Shown one piece after another: positions 34,643 to 43,428 of a stretch of 64,000 nucleotides of DNA; the stretch's first letter is position 1; every line of letters starts with the position of its first letter. The DNA is from Bradyrhizobium sp. WSM1743 (GTDB lineage Bacteria > Pseudomonadota > Alphaproteobacteria > Rhizobiales > Xanthobacteraceae). The DNA is taken from the NCBI RefSeq assembly GCF_000473065.1, contig NZ_AXAZ01000017.1, positions 80,813-144,812 of the forward strand. The letters are read 5' to 3'. The notes below the pieces were generated by a model. It made no database searches, was not told the origin of the DNA, and was given only the letters and a program-made list of their open reading frames with translations. The translations under genes were made by a program, and so were the position numbers.

Positions 34643-36484
34643 ATGTTCATGTTCCTGCGCCTTCTCGAGGGCTCCGGCGTCCGCCTTTGCGCCCTCGCCC
34701 TTGTTGCGGCCACCGGACTTTCGGCAGGCGCCCGGGCCGAGGAGACCCATGCCATTGCCATGCACGGCAAGCCGGCGATGCCCGCCGATTTCACCCACAT
34801 GCCCTACGCCAATCCTGACGCCCGCAAGGGCGGCCGGCTGACCTGGGGCATTCTCGGAACCTTCGACAGTCTCAATCCCTTCATCGTGAAGGGATTGGCC
34901 GTGCAGCCGGTGCGCAACTACGTGGTCGAGAGCCTGCTTGCGCGCGGCCAGGACGAGGCCTTCACGCTCTATGGCCTGCTCGCCAGGTCCGTCGAAACCG
35001 ACGATGACCGGACCTTCGTCACGTTCCGCCTCGATCCCCGCGCCCGCTTCTCCGACGGCAAGCCGGTACTGGCGGAGGACGTGCTATTCTCCTGGCAATT
35101 GCTGCGCGACCACGGTCGCCCCAATCACCGGCAATACTACGCCAAAGTTGCCAAGGCCGAGTCGCCCGATCCCCTCACCGTCCGCTTCGACCTCACCGGC
35201 GCCAACGACCGTGAGCTGCCGCTGATCCTCGGCCTGATGCCGATCCTGCCGAAGCACGCGGTCGATGTAGCGACCTTCGAGGAGACAACGCTGACGGCGC
35301 CGGTCGGCTCCGGCCCCTATCGCGTGACCGCGGTGAAACCGGGCGCCAGCGTGACGCTCACGCGCAATCCCGATTTTTGGGGCGGCGACCTCGCCATCAA
35401 TCGCGGCCTCTACAATTTCGACGAGATCAGGCTCGATTATTTTCGCGAGGCCAACGGCCAATTCGAAGCCTTCAAGCGCGGGCTCTACGATTTCCGGGTC
35501 GAGAACGAGCCCTTGCGCTGGCACGACGGCTATGATTTTCCGGCCGCACGAAGCGGCGAGGTGATCCGCGACACCATCAAGCCCGGCGTGCCGCAACCTT
35601 CCGAATTCCTGGTGTTCAACACCCGACGTCCGATCTTCGCCGACATCCGCGTGCGCAAGGCGCTGACGCTGCTGTTCGATTTCGAGCTGGTCAATCGCAA
35701 TTACTTCTTCGGGCTCTATTCGCGCGTTGCCGGCTATTTCGCCGGCTCGGAGCTGTCGGCCTATGGGCGCCCTGCGGATGCGCGCGAGCGCGGACTGCTC
35801 AAGCCATTCGCCGCGCAGATCCCGCCCGAGATCATGGACGGCAGCTACCGCCTGCCGGTCACCGACGGCGCCGGGCGCGACCGCACCACCCTGCGTGCCG
35901 CGCTAGAACTGTTGTCGGAGGCCGGCTACGATCTCGACGGCACCGTGCTGCGCAATCGCGTGACCAAGGCGCCCTTCACCTTCGAGATCATGGTCACGAC
36001 CCGCGACCAGGAGCGCATTGCGCTCGCGTTCCAGCGCGACCTCAGGCGCGCCGGCATCGAGCCGACCGTGCGCTCGGTCGATCCCGTGCAGTTCGACCAG
36101 CGCCGGCTGGCTTACGAGTTCGACATGATCCAGAACCGCTGGGACCAGTCGCTCTCGCCCGGGAACGAGCAGTATTTCTATTGGGGCAGCGCTGCCGCCG
36201 ACAATCCGGGCACCCGCAACTACATGGGCGCCAGGGATCCAGCCATCGACGCCATGATCGGCGCCCTGCTCGAGGCCCGTGAACATACGGATTTCGTTTC
36301 GGCGGTGCGTGCGCTCGACCGCGCCCTGATCGCGGGCTTCTATACAATCCCGCTGTTTAACGTATCGGAGCAATGGATCGCGCGCTGGAATCGGATAGAA
36401 CGGCCCAAGGCCACCTCGCTCTCAGGCTATTTGCCGGAGACTTGGTGGGCGAAGGGGCAGCCGCAAGCTCATCAAGCAAAGTGA
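34643..36484 (+). CDS. ABC transporter substrate-binding protein, SBP family 5 (oligopeptide/microcin C type)
   Basis: 613-residue periplasmic receptor from ATG 34643. A signal sequence (LLEGSGVRLCALALVAATGLSAGARAEE) is followed by the family 5 fold: GGRLTWGILGTFDSLNPFI, SWQLLRDHG, VGSGPYRVTAVKPG, FLVFNTRRPIFADIRVRKALTLLFD and RWDQSLSPGNEQYFYW. It resembles the YejA-like group that binds microcin C or longer peptides. No permease or ATPase gene is adjacent; instead a degenerate adenylating enzyme starts four bases after its stop codon. ATG 34649 is a possible second start. Confidence 0.85.
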   Translation: MFMFLRLLEGSGVRLCALALVAATGLSAGARAEETHAIAMHGKPAMPADFTHMPYANPDARKGGRLTWGILGTFDSLNPFIVKGLAVQPVRNYVVESLLARGQDEAFTLYGLLARSVETDDDRTFVTFRLDPRARFSDGKPVLAEDVLFSWQLLRDHGRPNHRQYYAKVAKAESPDPLTVRFDLTGANDRELPLILGLMPILPKHAVDVATFEETTLTAPVGSGPYRVTAVKPGASVTLTRNPDFWGGDLAINRGLYNFDEIRLDYFREANGQFEAFKRGLYDFRVENEPLRWHDGYDFPAARSGEVIRDTIKPGVPQPSEFLVFNTRRPIFADIRVRKALTLLFDFELVNRNYFFGLYSRVAGYFAGSELSAYGRPADARERGLLKPFAAQIPPEIMDGSYRLPVTDGAGRDRTTLRAALELLSEAGYDLDGTVLRNRVTKAPFTFEIMVTTRDQERIALAFQRDLRRAGIEPTVRSVDPVQFDQRRLAYEFDMIQNRWDQSLSPGNEQYFYWGSAAADNPGTRNYMGARDPAIDAMIGALLEAREHTDFVSAVRALDRALIAGFYTIPLFNVSEQWIARWNRIERPKATSLSGYLPETWWAKGQPQAHQAK

Positions 36485-36488
36485 CGCC

Positions 36489-37991
36489 GTGAACCAGCCA
36501 GCCGTATCGCCGACGCTCGACACGTTGTTTCAGCGCACGCTGATGCGGCAGCCGCACGCAACCGCGCTGCTCGATCCCCTCAACAAGGCGCGCGTGACCG
36601 GGCACCAGCCGCGGCGGATGAGCTATGCCGAGACTGACACGGCCATCGAGGCGCTGTCGGCACACTTTGTCGAATCGGGCCTGCCGGCCAATTCCGTCAT
36701 CGCGATCCAGTTGCCCAACACGGTCGAGTTCGTGCTCACCGTGCTCGCCGCCCATCGTGCCGGCCTCGTCGTCGCCGTGCTGCCGCTGCTGTGGCGACAC
36801 GCGGAACTGACCGCGGCGCTCAACCGCACCGCGGCGCGCGCCATCGTTACCATGAGCACGGTCGACGGCGTCGGCTATGCCGACCTCGCGATGCACGCCG
36901 CCGCCGAAGCCTTCTCGATCCGTCATGTCTACGGCTTCGGAGGCGACCTGCCCGAAGGCATGGCCTCGCTCGACGACGTCCTGGCCCGACCGCCCGGCAC
37001 CACGCGCGCCGTGATCCAGGACGGCCGCAAGGCGGCGATGATCTCCTTCGACGTCACCGCGGAGGGCTTTCGCCCGGTGCCGCGGCCGCATTTCAGCCTG
37101 ATCGCCGGCGGTCTTGCGATGTCGCTCGAAGCCGACGTCAAGCAGGGCGCGACCGTGATGGCGGCGTTCACGCCGATGTCGTTTGCGGGCCTCGCCTCCT
37201 CGCTCGCGGTGTGGCTGCTCTCGGGTGGCACGTTGGCACTGCATCACCCGTTCGAGAACGAGGTGCTGGAGCAGCAGATCAACGCGCATGAATGCGAGGT
37301 GCTGATCGCGCCGGCGCAGCTCGCGCTGCGCCTCGGCGATTCCGACCTCGCGGCGCGGATGCCCACTTTGCGCAACGTCATCGGCCTGTGGCGCGCGCCC
37401 GAGCAGGTGGCGGCAAGCGATGCCTGGATCGCGCCGCATGCGCCGCTGACCGACGTCTACCTGTTCGGCGAGGCCGGACTGTTCGGCGCTCGCCGCGGCG
37501 AAGACGGCATGCCAGTGCCGGTGATGCCGGGACCGCACGGCGCCCCGCGCGAGCAGTCAGGCTCCTCCATCGCCGGCGAGATCCTGCTGACGCCGAAGGG
37601 CACGCTCGGCCTGCGCGGCGCGATGGTGCCGATCGCGGCGTACGCCCCGCCGCAGCCGGTCGGCGAGAGCCTGACGGCGCAGCCGCCGCGCGACTATGTC
37701 GACACCGGCTATGCGGCGCGGCTCGACCGTGCCAGCGGCGCCATCTGCATCACCGCGCCGCCTTCCGGCATCATGGCGGTCGGCGGCTACCGCTTTCTCT
37801 CCAACGATCTCCAGGAATGGGCGCGCCGGCTCGGCCAGGGCGCCCTGCTCACCGCGCTGCCCGACCGCCTCTCCGGCCACCGGCTGGCAGGGCGGGCCCA
37901 GGACAATGCCCGCGCCCGCGAGGCGCTCAGCGAGCTCGGGCTTAACCCCCTGATGGTCGAGGCTTTTCGCGACCGCTCCGGGCCGGCTTGA
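36489..37991 (+). CDS. Degenerate ANL-superfamily (acyl-CoA synthetase-like) protein, probably non-catalytic
   Basis: 500 residues starting at GTG 36489, four bases after the family 5 receptor gene. The N-terminal half has the ANL fold: FVESGLPANSVIAIQLPNTVEFVLTVLAAHRAGLVVAVLPLLW and LSGGTLALHHPFE. The AMP-binding loop [TS]SGTTGxPK is missing; SFDVTAEGFRPVPRPH stands in its place. The usual YxTGD reads DYVDTGYAARLD, and the C-terminal catalytic Lys region is absent. It is therefore likely a pseudo-enzyme, possibly a binding or regulatory protein. A decayed but still expressed pseudogene is the alternative. Confidence 0.7.
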   Translation: MNQPAVSPTLDTLFQRTLMRQPHATALLDPLNKARVTGHQPRRMSYAETDTAIEALSAHFVESGLPANSVIAIQLPNTVEFVLTVLAAHRAGLVVAVLPLLWRHAELTAALNRTAARAIVTMSTVDGVGYADLAMHAAAEAFSIRHVYGFGGDLPEGMASLDDVLARPPGTTRAVIQDGRKAAMISFDVTAEGFRPVPRPHFSLIAGGLAMSLEADVKQGATVMAAFTPMSFAGLASSLAVWLLSGGTLALHHPFENEVLEQQINAHECEVLIAPAQLALRLGDSDLAARMPTLRNVIGLWRAPEQVAASDAWIAPHAPLTDVYLFGEAGLFGARRGEDGMPVPVMPGPHGAPREQSGSSIAGEILLTPKGTLGLRGAMVPIAAYAPPQPVGESLTAQPPRDYVDTGYAARLDRASGAICITAPPSGIMAVGGYRFLSNDLQEWARRLGQGALLTALPDRLSGHRLAGRAQDNARAREALSELGLNPLMVEAFRDRSGPA

Positions 37992-38076
37992 GACAGTTTC
38001 GGCGCTTGCGTTGACGCAGCATTAAGGCGGCCAAACTAGATTGCGCGGCATCTGTTGCGTGATCTTGAGTCTTTTG

Positions 38077-39300
38077 ATGTCCCAGGCGGGCCCGATCCTG
38101 TTTGTGTCCGATGCCCACCGCCCCGCCTTCGTGGCGGCGCTGGACGAGGCCCGGCTCTTTCCGGTGGTCGACACCGACTGGGCCGACGCGGCGCGCGCCG
38201 TCGAAGCGGTGCAGCCGGCCGCGGTTCTCGCTGCGATGCCTGCCGGACACGAGCCGCATGTGGCGGCGCTTGCAAAGAAGATTGCCGATCAATCGCCTTA
38301 CCTTCCGTTCGTGATCCTGGATGCGGCGGGCATGCTGCCGCACAACGCCCTGCCCTTCTCCTCGCGCGGCGGCAATCCCGACCGCCTGATCGCGCGGCTC
38401 CGTGCCGCGCTACGCGTACGCACACTGCATGCAACGGTGCTGCGCCGGCTGCCGGAAGCGAAGGTCGCGCTGCCGGAGGGCGATCCCGCACGCGATGCCA
38501 CCGTGCTGCTGATCGGTCGCGGCGCGGCCTATCCTGCGCTCTCCGTCGCGCTGGGTGAGCGCGTCGGCGTGGTCGGTGCGCTCTCGATCGAGGCCGCCGC
38601 CAAACACCTCAACACCCGCGACCTCGACGGCGTCGTGCTCGCCGAAGGTTTTACCGCGCGCGTGACCGATGCCTTCCTCACGGTGCTCGCGGAGGACACC
38701 CGCTTCCGCAGCCTGCCCGTGGTCGTCACCGCGCACCAGCTGACGCAAACTTATGACCTGCCCAATCTCGAGCTGATCCAGGGCGAGCCGGCCAAGGTCG
38801 CCGCCAACGCGCTGCCCTTGATCCGCCAGCACGCCATGGAAGCGCAGCTGAGCCGCACGCTGCGCTCGATCGATGCCGGCGGCTGGATCGATCCGCGCAG
38901 TGGCCTGCTCACGGTGGAAGCCTTCGCCCGCGATTTTGCCAAGGCGGTCGAGCAGACGCTCGCCCGCGGCGGCGGCCTATCGGTCGCCCGCTTCGCTTTC
39001 GATCCCAATAATTCCCGCGCTCAGTTAGATGCTGCGCGTATCCTGAGCCGCCTGATGCGGCAGATGGATTTTGGCGCGGCGCAGAAGGACGGCTCGGTCA
39101 TCGTCGTGTTCGCCGAGACCGACTTCCGCACCGCGCACATGATCGCCCGCCGGCTGTCGGCCGTGATGCGGCACACCTCCAACGGCAAGCACGAGATGCG
39201 CAGCGATCCCGTCGTCAGCGTGGACTCGCTGTCGCCGTCGGATACCGCAAGGTCGCTGCTGGCGCGCCTGTCGGCGGACGCATCAAGGGCGGCGTCGTAG
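38077..39300 (+). CDS. REC-REC-pseudo-GGDEF protein (PopA-like c-di-GMP effector candidate)
   Basis: 407 residues from ATG 38077. Residues about 5-130 and 145-265 look like two receiver-like alpha/beta domains that have lost the phosphoacceptor Asp (VLAAMP and VVLAEG at that position). The C-terminal domain is a GGDEF fold (WIDPRSGLLTVEAFARDF, then IVVFAETDFRTAHMIARRLSAVMR). The GGDEF signature has become KDGSV, so cyclase activity is unlikely. Yet RQMD lies exactly five residues upstream (RQMD-FGAAQ-KDGSV), which matches the c-di-GMP inhibitory-site RxxD. The architecture matches Caulobacter PopA, a c-di-GMP reader. The start is uncertain; TTG 38041 is possible. Confidence 0.72.
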   Translation: MSQAGPILFVSDAHRPAFVAALDEARLFPVVDTDWADAARAVEAVQPAAVLAAMPAGHEPHVAALAKKIADQSPYLPFVILDAAGMLPHNALPFSSRGGNPDRLIARLRAALRVRTLHATVLRRLPEAKVALPEGDPARDATVLLIGRGAAYPALSVALGERVGVVGALSIEAAAKHLNTRDLDGVVLAEGFTARVTDAFLTVLAEDTRFRSLPVVVTAHQLTQTYDLPNLELIQGEPAKVAANALPLIRQHAMEAQLSRTLRSIDAGGWIDPRSGLLTVEAFARDFAKAVEQTLARGGGLSVARFAFDPNNSRAQLDAARILSRLMRQMDFGAAQKDGSVIVVFAETDFRTAHMIARRLSAVMRHTSNGKHEMRSDPVVSVDSLSPSDTARSLLARLSADASRAAS

Positions 39301-39328
39301 TTTTCTCGCGCGCTATCGCAACAAACAC

Positions 39329-39409
39329 CGTCGTTGCGAGCGAAGCGAAGCGATCCAGTCTATCTCCGCGGACGCATTTCTGGATTGCTTCGCTACGCTC
39401 GCAATGACG
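39329..39409. repeat. Intergenic palindromic repeat, family C, copy 1
   Basis: CGTCGTTGCGAGCGAAGCGAAGC at the left is nearly complemented by GCTTCGCTACGCTCGCAATGACG at the right, with GGATTGCTTC and GCGATCCAG in the centre. A related copy is at 47603-47689. It lies between the pseudo-GGDEF gene and mfd. Confidence 0.8.
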
Positions 39410-39427
39410 TGGTGAGGCTGGTGCCTC

Positions 39428-42400
39428 CTACGCCGCCTTCTTGCTCTCGGCGAGCTGCGCCAATTGCCGCATGATCTCCGTGGTGCCGACGAGGCGCTCT
39501 TCCGGCGTCTCCCAATCCTGCAGGAACACCACCTTCATGTCGGGCCGCACCTTGGCGGCCTGGCCGTAACTGCGGATGAAGCCGACGAGGCGATCGGGAT
39601 AGGCGAAGGAATTGTCGCGGAAGACGATGACGGCGCCCTTCGGGCCAGCGTCGATCTTCTCGACATTGGCGCGGCGGCAGAACGCCTTGATCGCGGCGAC
39701 CTTGAACAGGTAACGCACCTCGTCGGGCAGCACGCCGAAGCGATCGCGCATCTCGGCACCGAAATTCTCGATTTCCTCCTCGGTGTCGAGATCGGCGAGG
39801 CGCCGGTACAGCGACAGCCGCACCGAGAGGTCGCTGACGTAATCCTCCGGAATGAGCACGGGCATGCCGATGGTGATCGACGGCGACCAGCGGTCGGCGG
39901 CGGGCTCGGAGACGCCGGCCTTGAGGTTGACGATCGCCTCCTCCAGCATCGACTGGTAGAGCTCGAAGCCGACCTCCTTGATGTGGCCGGACTGCTCCTC
40001 GCCCAAGAGATTGCCGGCGCCGCGGATGTCGAGATCGTGGGAGGCGAGCTGGAAGCCGGCGCCCAGCGTCTCCAACGATTGCAGCACGGTGAGCCGGCGC
40101 TCGGCCTGCGCGGTGATCTTCTGCTGCGCCGGCAGCGTGAACAGCGCGTAGGCGCGCAGCTTGGAGCGACCGACGCGGCCGCGGAGCTGGTAGAGCTGGG
40201 CGAGGCCGAACATGTCGGCGCGGTGCACGATCAGCGTGTTGGCGTTGGGGATGTCGAGGCCGGACTCGACAATCGTCGTGGACAGCAGGATGTCGAACTT
40301 GCCGTCGTAGAACGCGGTCATGATGTCCTCGATCACGGCGGGCGGCATCTGGCCGTGCGCGACCGCGACCTTCATCTCCGGCACGTTCTTGTCGAGGAAG
40401 TCCTTAACCTCGGCGAGATCGTCGATGCGCGGCACCACGTAGAAGGCCTGGCCGCCGCGATAGCGCTCGCGCAAGAGCGCCTCGCGGATCATCAGCGGAT
40501 CATGCGGGGCGACGAAGGTGCGGACCGCGAGGCGGTCGACCGGGGGCGATGCGATGATCGAGAGCTCGCGGACGCCGGTCAAAGCAAGCTGAAGTGTGCG
40601 TGGGATCGGCGTCGCCGACAGCGTCAGCACGTGCACCTCGGAGCGAAGCGCTTTCAGCCGCTCCTTGTGGGTGACGCCGAAATGCTGCTCCTCGTCGACG
40701 ATGACGAGGCCGAGATCGCGGAATTTGATGGCCTTGCCGAGCAGCGCATGGGTGCCGACGACAATGTCGACCGAACCGTCGGCAATACCCTTCTTGACCT
40801 GGTTCAGCTCCTTGGTCGCGATCAGGCGCGAGGCCTGCGCCACATTCACCGGAAAGCCCTTGAAGCGCTCGTTGAAGGTTTTGGCGTGCTGGCGTGCCAG
40901 CAGCGTGGTCGGCACCACGACAGCGACCTGCTTGCCTTCGAGCGCAACGGCAAACGCCGCGCGAAGCGCAACCTCGGTCTTGCCGAAGCCGACGTCGCCG
41001 CAGATCAGCCGGTCCATCGGACGGCCGAGCTCGAGGTCCTTCAGGGTGGATTCGATGGCCCCTAACTGGTCCTCGGTCTCGTCATAGGGGAAGCGCGCGC
41101 AGAACTCGTCATAGAGGCCCTGCTGCACCGGCAGCTTGGGCGCCTCGTGCAGATGGCGCGCGGCGGCGATCTTGATCAGCTCGCCCGCGATCTCGCGGAT
41201 ACGGTTCTTGAGTTTCGCCTTGCGCGTCTGCCAGCCGGAGCCGCCGAGACGATCGAGCTCGACCGTCGTCTGGTCGGAGCCATAGCGCGACAAGAGCTCG
41301 ATGTTCTCGACCGGCAGAAACAGCTTGGTCTCCGCCGCATAATGCAGCTCGAGACAGTCATGCGGCGCGCCGGCAACATCCAACGTCTGCAGGCCGATGA
41401 AGCGGCCGATGCCATGCTCGACATGGACGACGATGTCGCCGGCGGCAAGGCTCGTCACCTCCGAGATGAAATTGTCGAGCTTGCGGCTGGCCTTGCGCGG
41501 CCGCACCAGGCGGTCGCCCAAAATGTCCTGCTCGCTGATGATGGCGATCTCGTCGGTCTCGAAACCGCTCTCGAGGCCAAGCACGGCGAGCATTGTCTCG
41601 TTGCGCGGGGTCGCCTGCACCGTGCGCCAGGCGTTGACGCTGGTGGTATGGGCGAGCTTGTGGTCGCGCAGCATCGAGGTCATGCGGTCGCGCGAGCCTT
41701 CGGTCCACAGCGCGATCACGACCTTCTTGCGCTGCGCCTGCAGCGCCATGACGTGGCTGACGACGGACTCGAACACGTTGACGGTGGTGTCGTTGCGCTC
41801 CGGCGCGAAATCGCGGCCCTTGCGCGCGCCGGCATCGACGACACTGGTGCCGTCGGTCGGGACCGAAAATGCCGTCAGCCGCGCCAGCGGGATGTCCCCC
41901 AGGCGCTTGGTCCATTCCTCGTCGGTCAGATAGAGCCGATCGGGCGGCAGCGGCTTGTAGATGGCGCCGCTGCCCGGATGCTCCATCGCATCGCGGCGCG
42001 CTTCGTAATAGTCCTGGATCTGCTTGAAGCGCTCGCGCACGGCGTCCTCGGCCTGCGGCTCGATGGCGACGGCCGCACCTTGCAGATAGTCGAACAGCGT
42101 GTCCATCCGGTCCTGGAACAGCGGCAGCCAGTGCTCCATGCCGGGATGGCGCCGACCCTCGCTGACGGCCTCATAGAGCGCATCGTCGCGCTCGGGCGCG
42201 CCGAACTCGGCGACATAGCCCATGCGGAAGCGGCGGATGGTGTCGGTGACGAGCTGGAACTCGGAGACCGGCACGAGGTCGAGCGAGCGCATGTCGAGCA
42301 GCGTGCGCTGGGTCTCGGCATCGAAGGAACGGATCGATTCCAGGCTGTCGCCGAAGAAATCGAAGCGGACCGGCTGCTCGAGGCCGGCTGGAAAGAGGTC

Positions 42401-42946
42401 GAGGATACCGCCACGCACAGCGTATTCGCCGGGCTCGCGCACGGTGGAGGAGCGGTTGTAGCCGTTGTGCTCCAGCCAGGCGACGACGGTGTCCATCGGT
42501 ACCACATTGCCCGGTGCGACCGACAACGCCTGCGCGGCGACAAGCTCGCGCGCGGGCACGCGCTGCACCACGGCGTTCACCGTCGTCAGCACGATCAGCG
42601 GCTTGTCGCTGCCAGTGAGCGAGGCGAGCCGCGCCAGCGTGGTCAGGCGCTGGGCGAGGATGCCGCCATGCGGCGAGACGCGGTCATAGGGCTGGCAGTC
42701 CCAGGCCGGAAAGGTCAGGACCGGCAGATCGGGAGCAAAGAATTGCAGCGCGCGTTCGAGCTGCTGCATGCGCGGCCCGTCGCGGCAGACCACGGCGAGG
42801 CTGACCGCCGGCTTCTTCGGGCGTGCCGCGATGGCGCGGGCGAGATCGGAGACGACGAGGCCCTCGGCGCCTTCGGCAACATTGGCGAGCGTCAGCGCGC
42901 GGCCGGGCGCTAGCAGCTCGGCGGGAGATTTCATGCCCTGCTTCAT
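39428..42946 (-). CDS. mfd: Transcription-repair coupling factor Mfd
   Basis: 1172 residues, full length. Mfd removes RNA polymerase stalled at DNA damage and recruits UvrA. The UvrB-like module is at the N-terminus (about 1-340), the RNA polymerase-interacting domain at about 500-570 (GDIVVHVEHGIGRFIGLQ), and the RecG-like translocase from about 620: Walker A GDVGFGKT near 650, DEEQ box IVDEEQHFGV, GRVGRSK motif VI. A C-terminal TRCF domain follows. It starts inside the stop of sdhE (ATGA overlap), so the two are one transcription unit. Translocation is ATP driven along duplex DNA. Confidence 0.96.
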   Translation of the reverse strand: MKQGMKSPAELLAPGRALTLANVAEGAEGLVVSDLARAIAARPKKPAVSLAVVCRDGPRMQQLERALQFFAPDLPVLTFPAWDCQPYDRVSPHGGILAQRLTTLARLASLTGSDKPLIVLTTVNAVVQRVPARELVAAQALSVAPGNVVPMDTVVAWLEHNGYNRSSTVREPGEYAVRGGILDLFPAGLEQPVRFDFFGDSLESIRSFDAETQRTLLDMRSLDLVPVSEFQLVTDTIRRFRMGYVAEFGAPERDDALYEAVSEGRRHPGMEHWLPLFQDRMDTLFDYLQGAAVAIEPQAEDAVRERFKQIQDYYEARRDAMEHPGSGAIYKPLPPDRLYLTDEEWTKRLGDIPLARLTAFSVPTDGTSVVDAGARKGRDFAPERNDTTVNVFESVVSHVMALQAQRKKVVIALWTEGSRDRMTSMLRDHKLAHTTSVNAWRTVQATPRNETMLAVLGLESGFETDEIAIISEQDILGDRLVRPRKASRKLDNFISEVTSLAAGDIVVHVEHGIGRFIGLQTLDVAGAPHDCLELHYAAETKLFLPVENIELLSRYGSDQTTVELDRLGGSGWQTRKAKLKNRIREIAGELIKIAAARHLHEAPKLPVQQGLYDEFCARFPYDETEDQLGAIESTLKDLELGRPMDRLICGDVGFGKTEVALRAAFAVALEGKQVAVVVPTTLLARQHAKTFNERFKGFPVNVAQASRLIATKELNQVKKGIADGSVDIVVGTHALLGKAIKFRDLGLVIVDEEQHFGVTHKERLKALRSEVHVLTLSATPIPRTLQLALTGVRELSIIASPPVDRLAVRTFVAPHDPLMIREALLRERYRGGQAFYVVPRIDDLAEVKDFLDKNVPEMKVAVAHGQMPPAVIEDIMTAFYDGKFDILLSTTIVESGLDIPNANTLIVHRADMFGLAQLYQLRGRVGRSKLRAYALFTLPAQQKITAQAERRLTVLQSLETLGAGFQLASHDLDIRGAGNLLGEEQSGHIKEVGFELYQSMLEEAIVNLKAGVSEPAADRWSPSITIGMPVLIPEDYVSDLSVRLSLYRRLADLDTEEEIENFGAEMRDRFGVLPDEVRYLFKVAAIKAFCRRANVEKIDAGPKGAVIVFRDNSFAYPDRLVGFIRSYGQAAKVRPDMKVVFLQDWETPEERLVGTTEIMRQLAQLAESKKAA

Positions 42947-43233
42947 GCGTTTTCGTCCGCGATCGGAAACGCTTTGATGCGGGCAAACAGCGCGCCGGTG
43001 ACGTCAGCGGACAGCACCTTGTCGCCGGTGATGGCGGCATAGAGATCGGGATCGTTGACCTCGAGCAGGCGCTCGAGCTCGGTCAATTCGGGCTCGGACA
43101 GGTTGCCGATCTCGGCGTCCGCAAAACGGCCGAGGATCAGGTCCATCTCGCGCGTGCCGCGATGCCAGCAGCGGAACAAAAGCCGCTTGCGGCGGTCATC
43201 CAGCCCGCTGCTCGATCGTGTCGTTCCCGTCAT
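42943..43233 (-). CDS. sdhE: Succinate dehydrogenase assembly factor SdhE
   Basis: 96-residue protein of the YgfY/SDH5 family that helps attach FAD to succinate dehydrogenase. The family motif RCWHRGTREMDLILG contains the RGxxE core required for flavinylation. A helical bundle follows (LSEPELTELERLLEVNDPDLYAAITG). Its stop codon overlaps the mfd start (ATGA). Promoter-side neighbour recG is divergent, 196 bp away. The length is normal for the family. Confidence 0.92.
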   Translation of the reverse strand: MTGTTRSSSGLDDRRKRLLFRCWHRGTREMDLILGRFADAEIGNLSEPELTELERLLEVNDPDLYAAITGDKVLSADVTGALFARIKAFPIADENA

Positions 43234-43356
43234 GTCTCAAATCCAGTCAAACGCAGAAAGCCCGGACGTGCCGGGCGGGGGTGGTATAGCCACTCGGACC
43301 GGCGGTGTCAGCCCTCGATTTGGCTCCTGATTTGTTTTGGCCCGCTGCCAGCGCAG

Positions 43357-43404
43357 GGGACGAAAAAAGACGTGGATGCCAGGCATAAAGCGGGGCATGA
43401 CGGG
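43357..43404. repeat. Half copy of intergenic repeat family B
   Basis: GGGACGAAAAAAGACGTGGATGCC followed by AAAGCGGGGCATGACGG matches the right half of the element at 25339-25424, with a small gap. The left half is missing. It lies 25 bases upstream of the recG ATG, so it may be transcribed in the recG leader. Confidence 0.6.
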
Positions 43405-43428
43405 CCGAAACGATCCTAGATTCGCCTG

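Noticed and set aside
40596..42913. Long plus-strand frames opposite mfd
   Set aside because: Antisense shadows of a conserved GC-rich gene, with no motifs.
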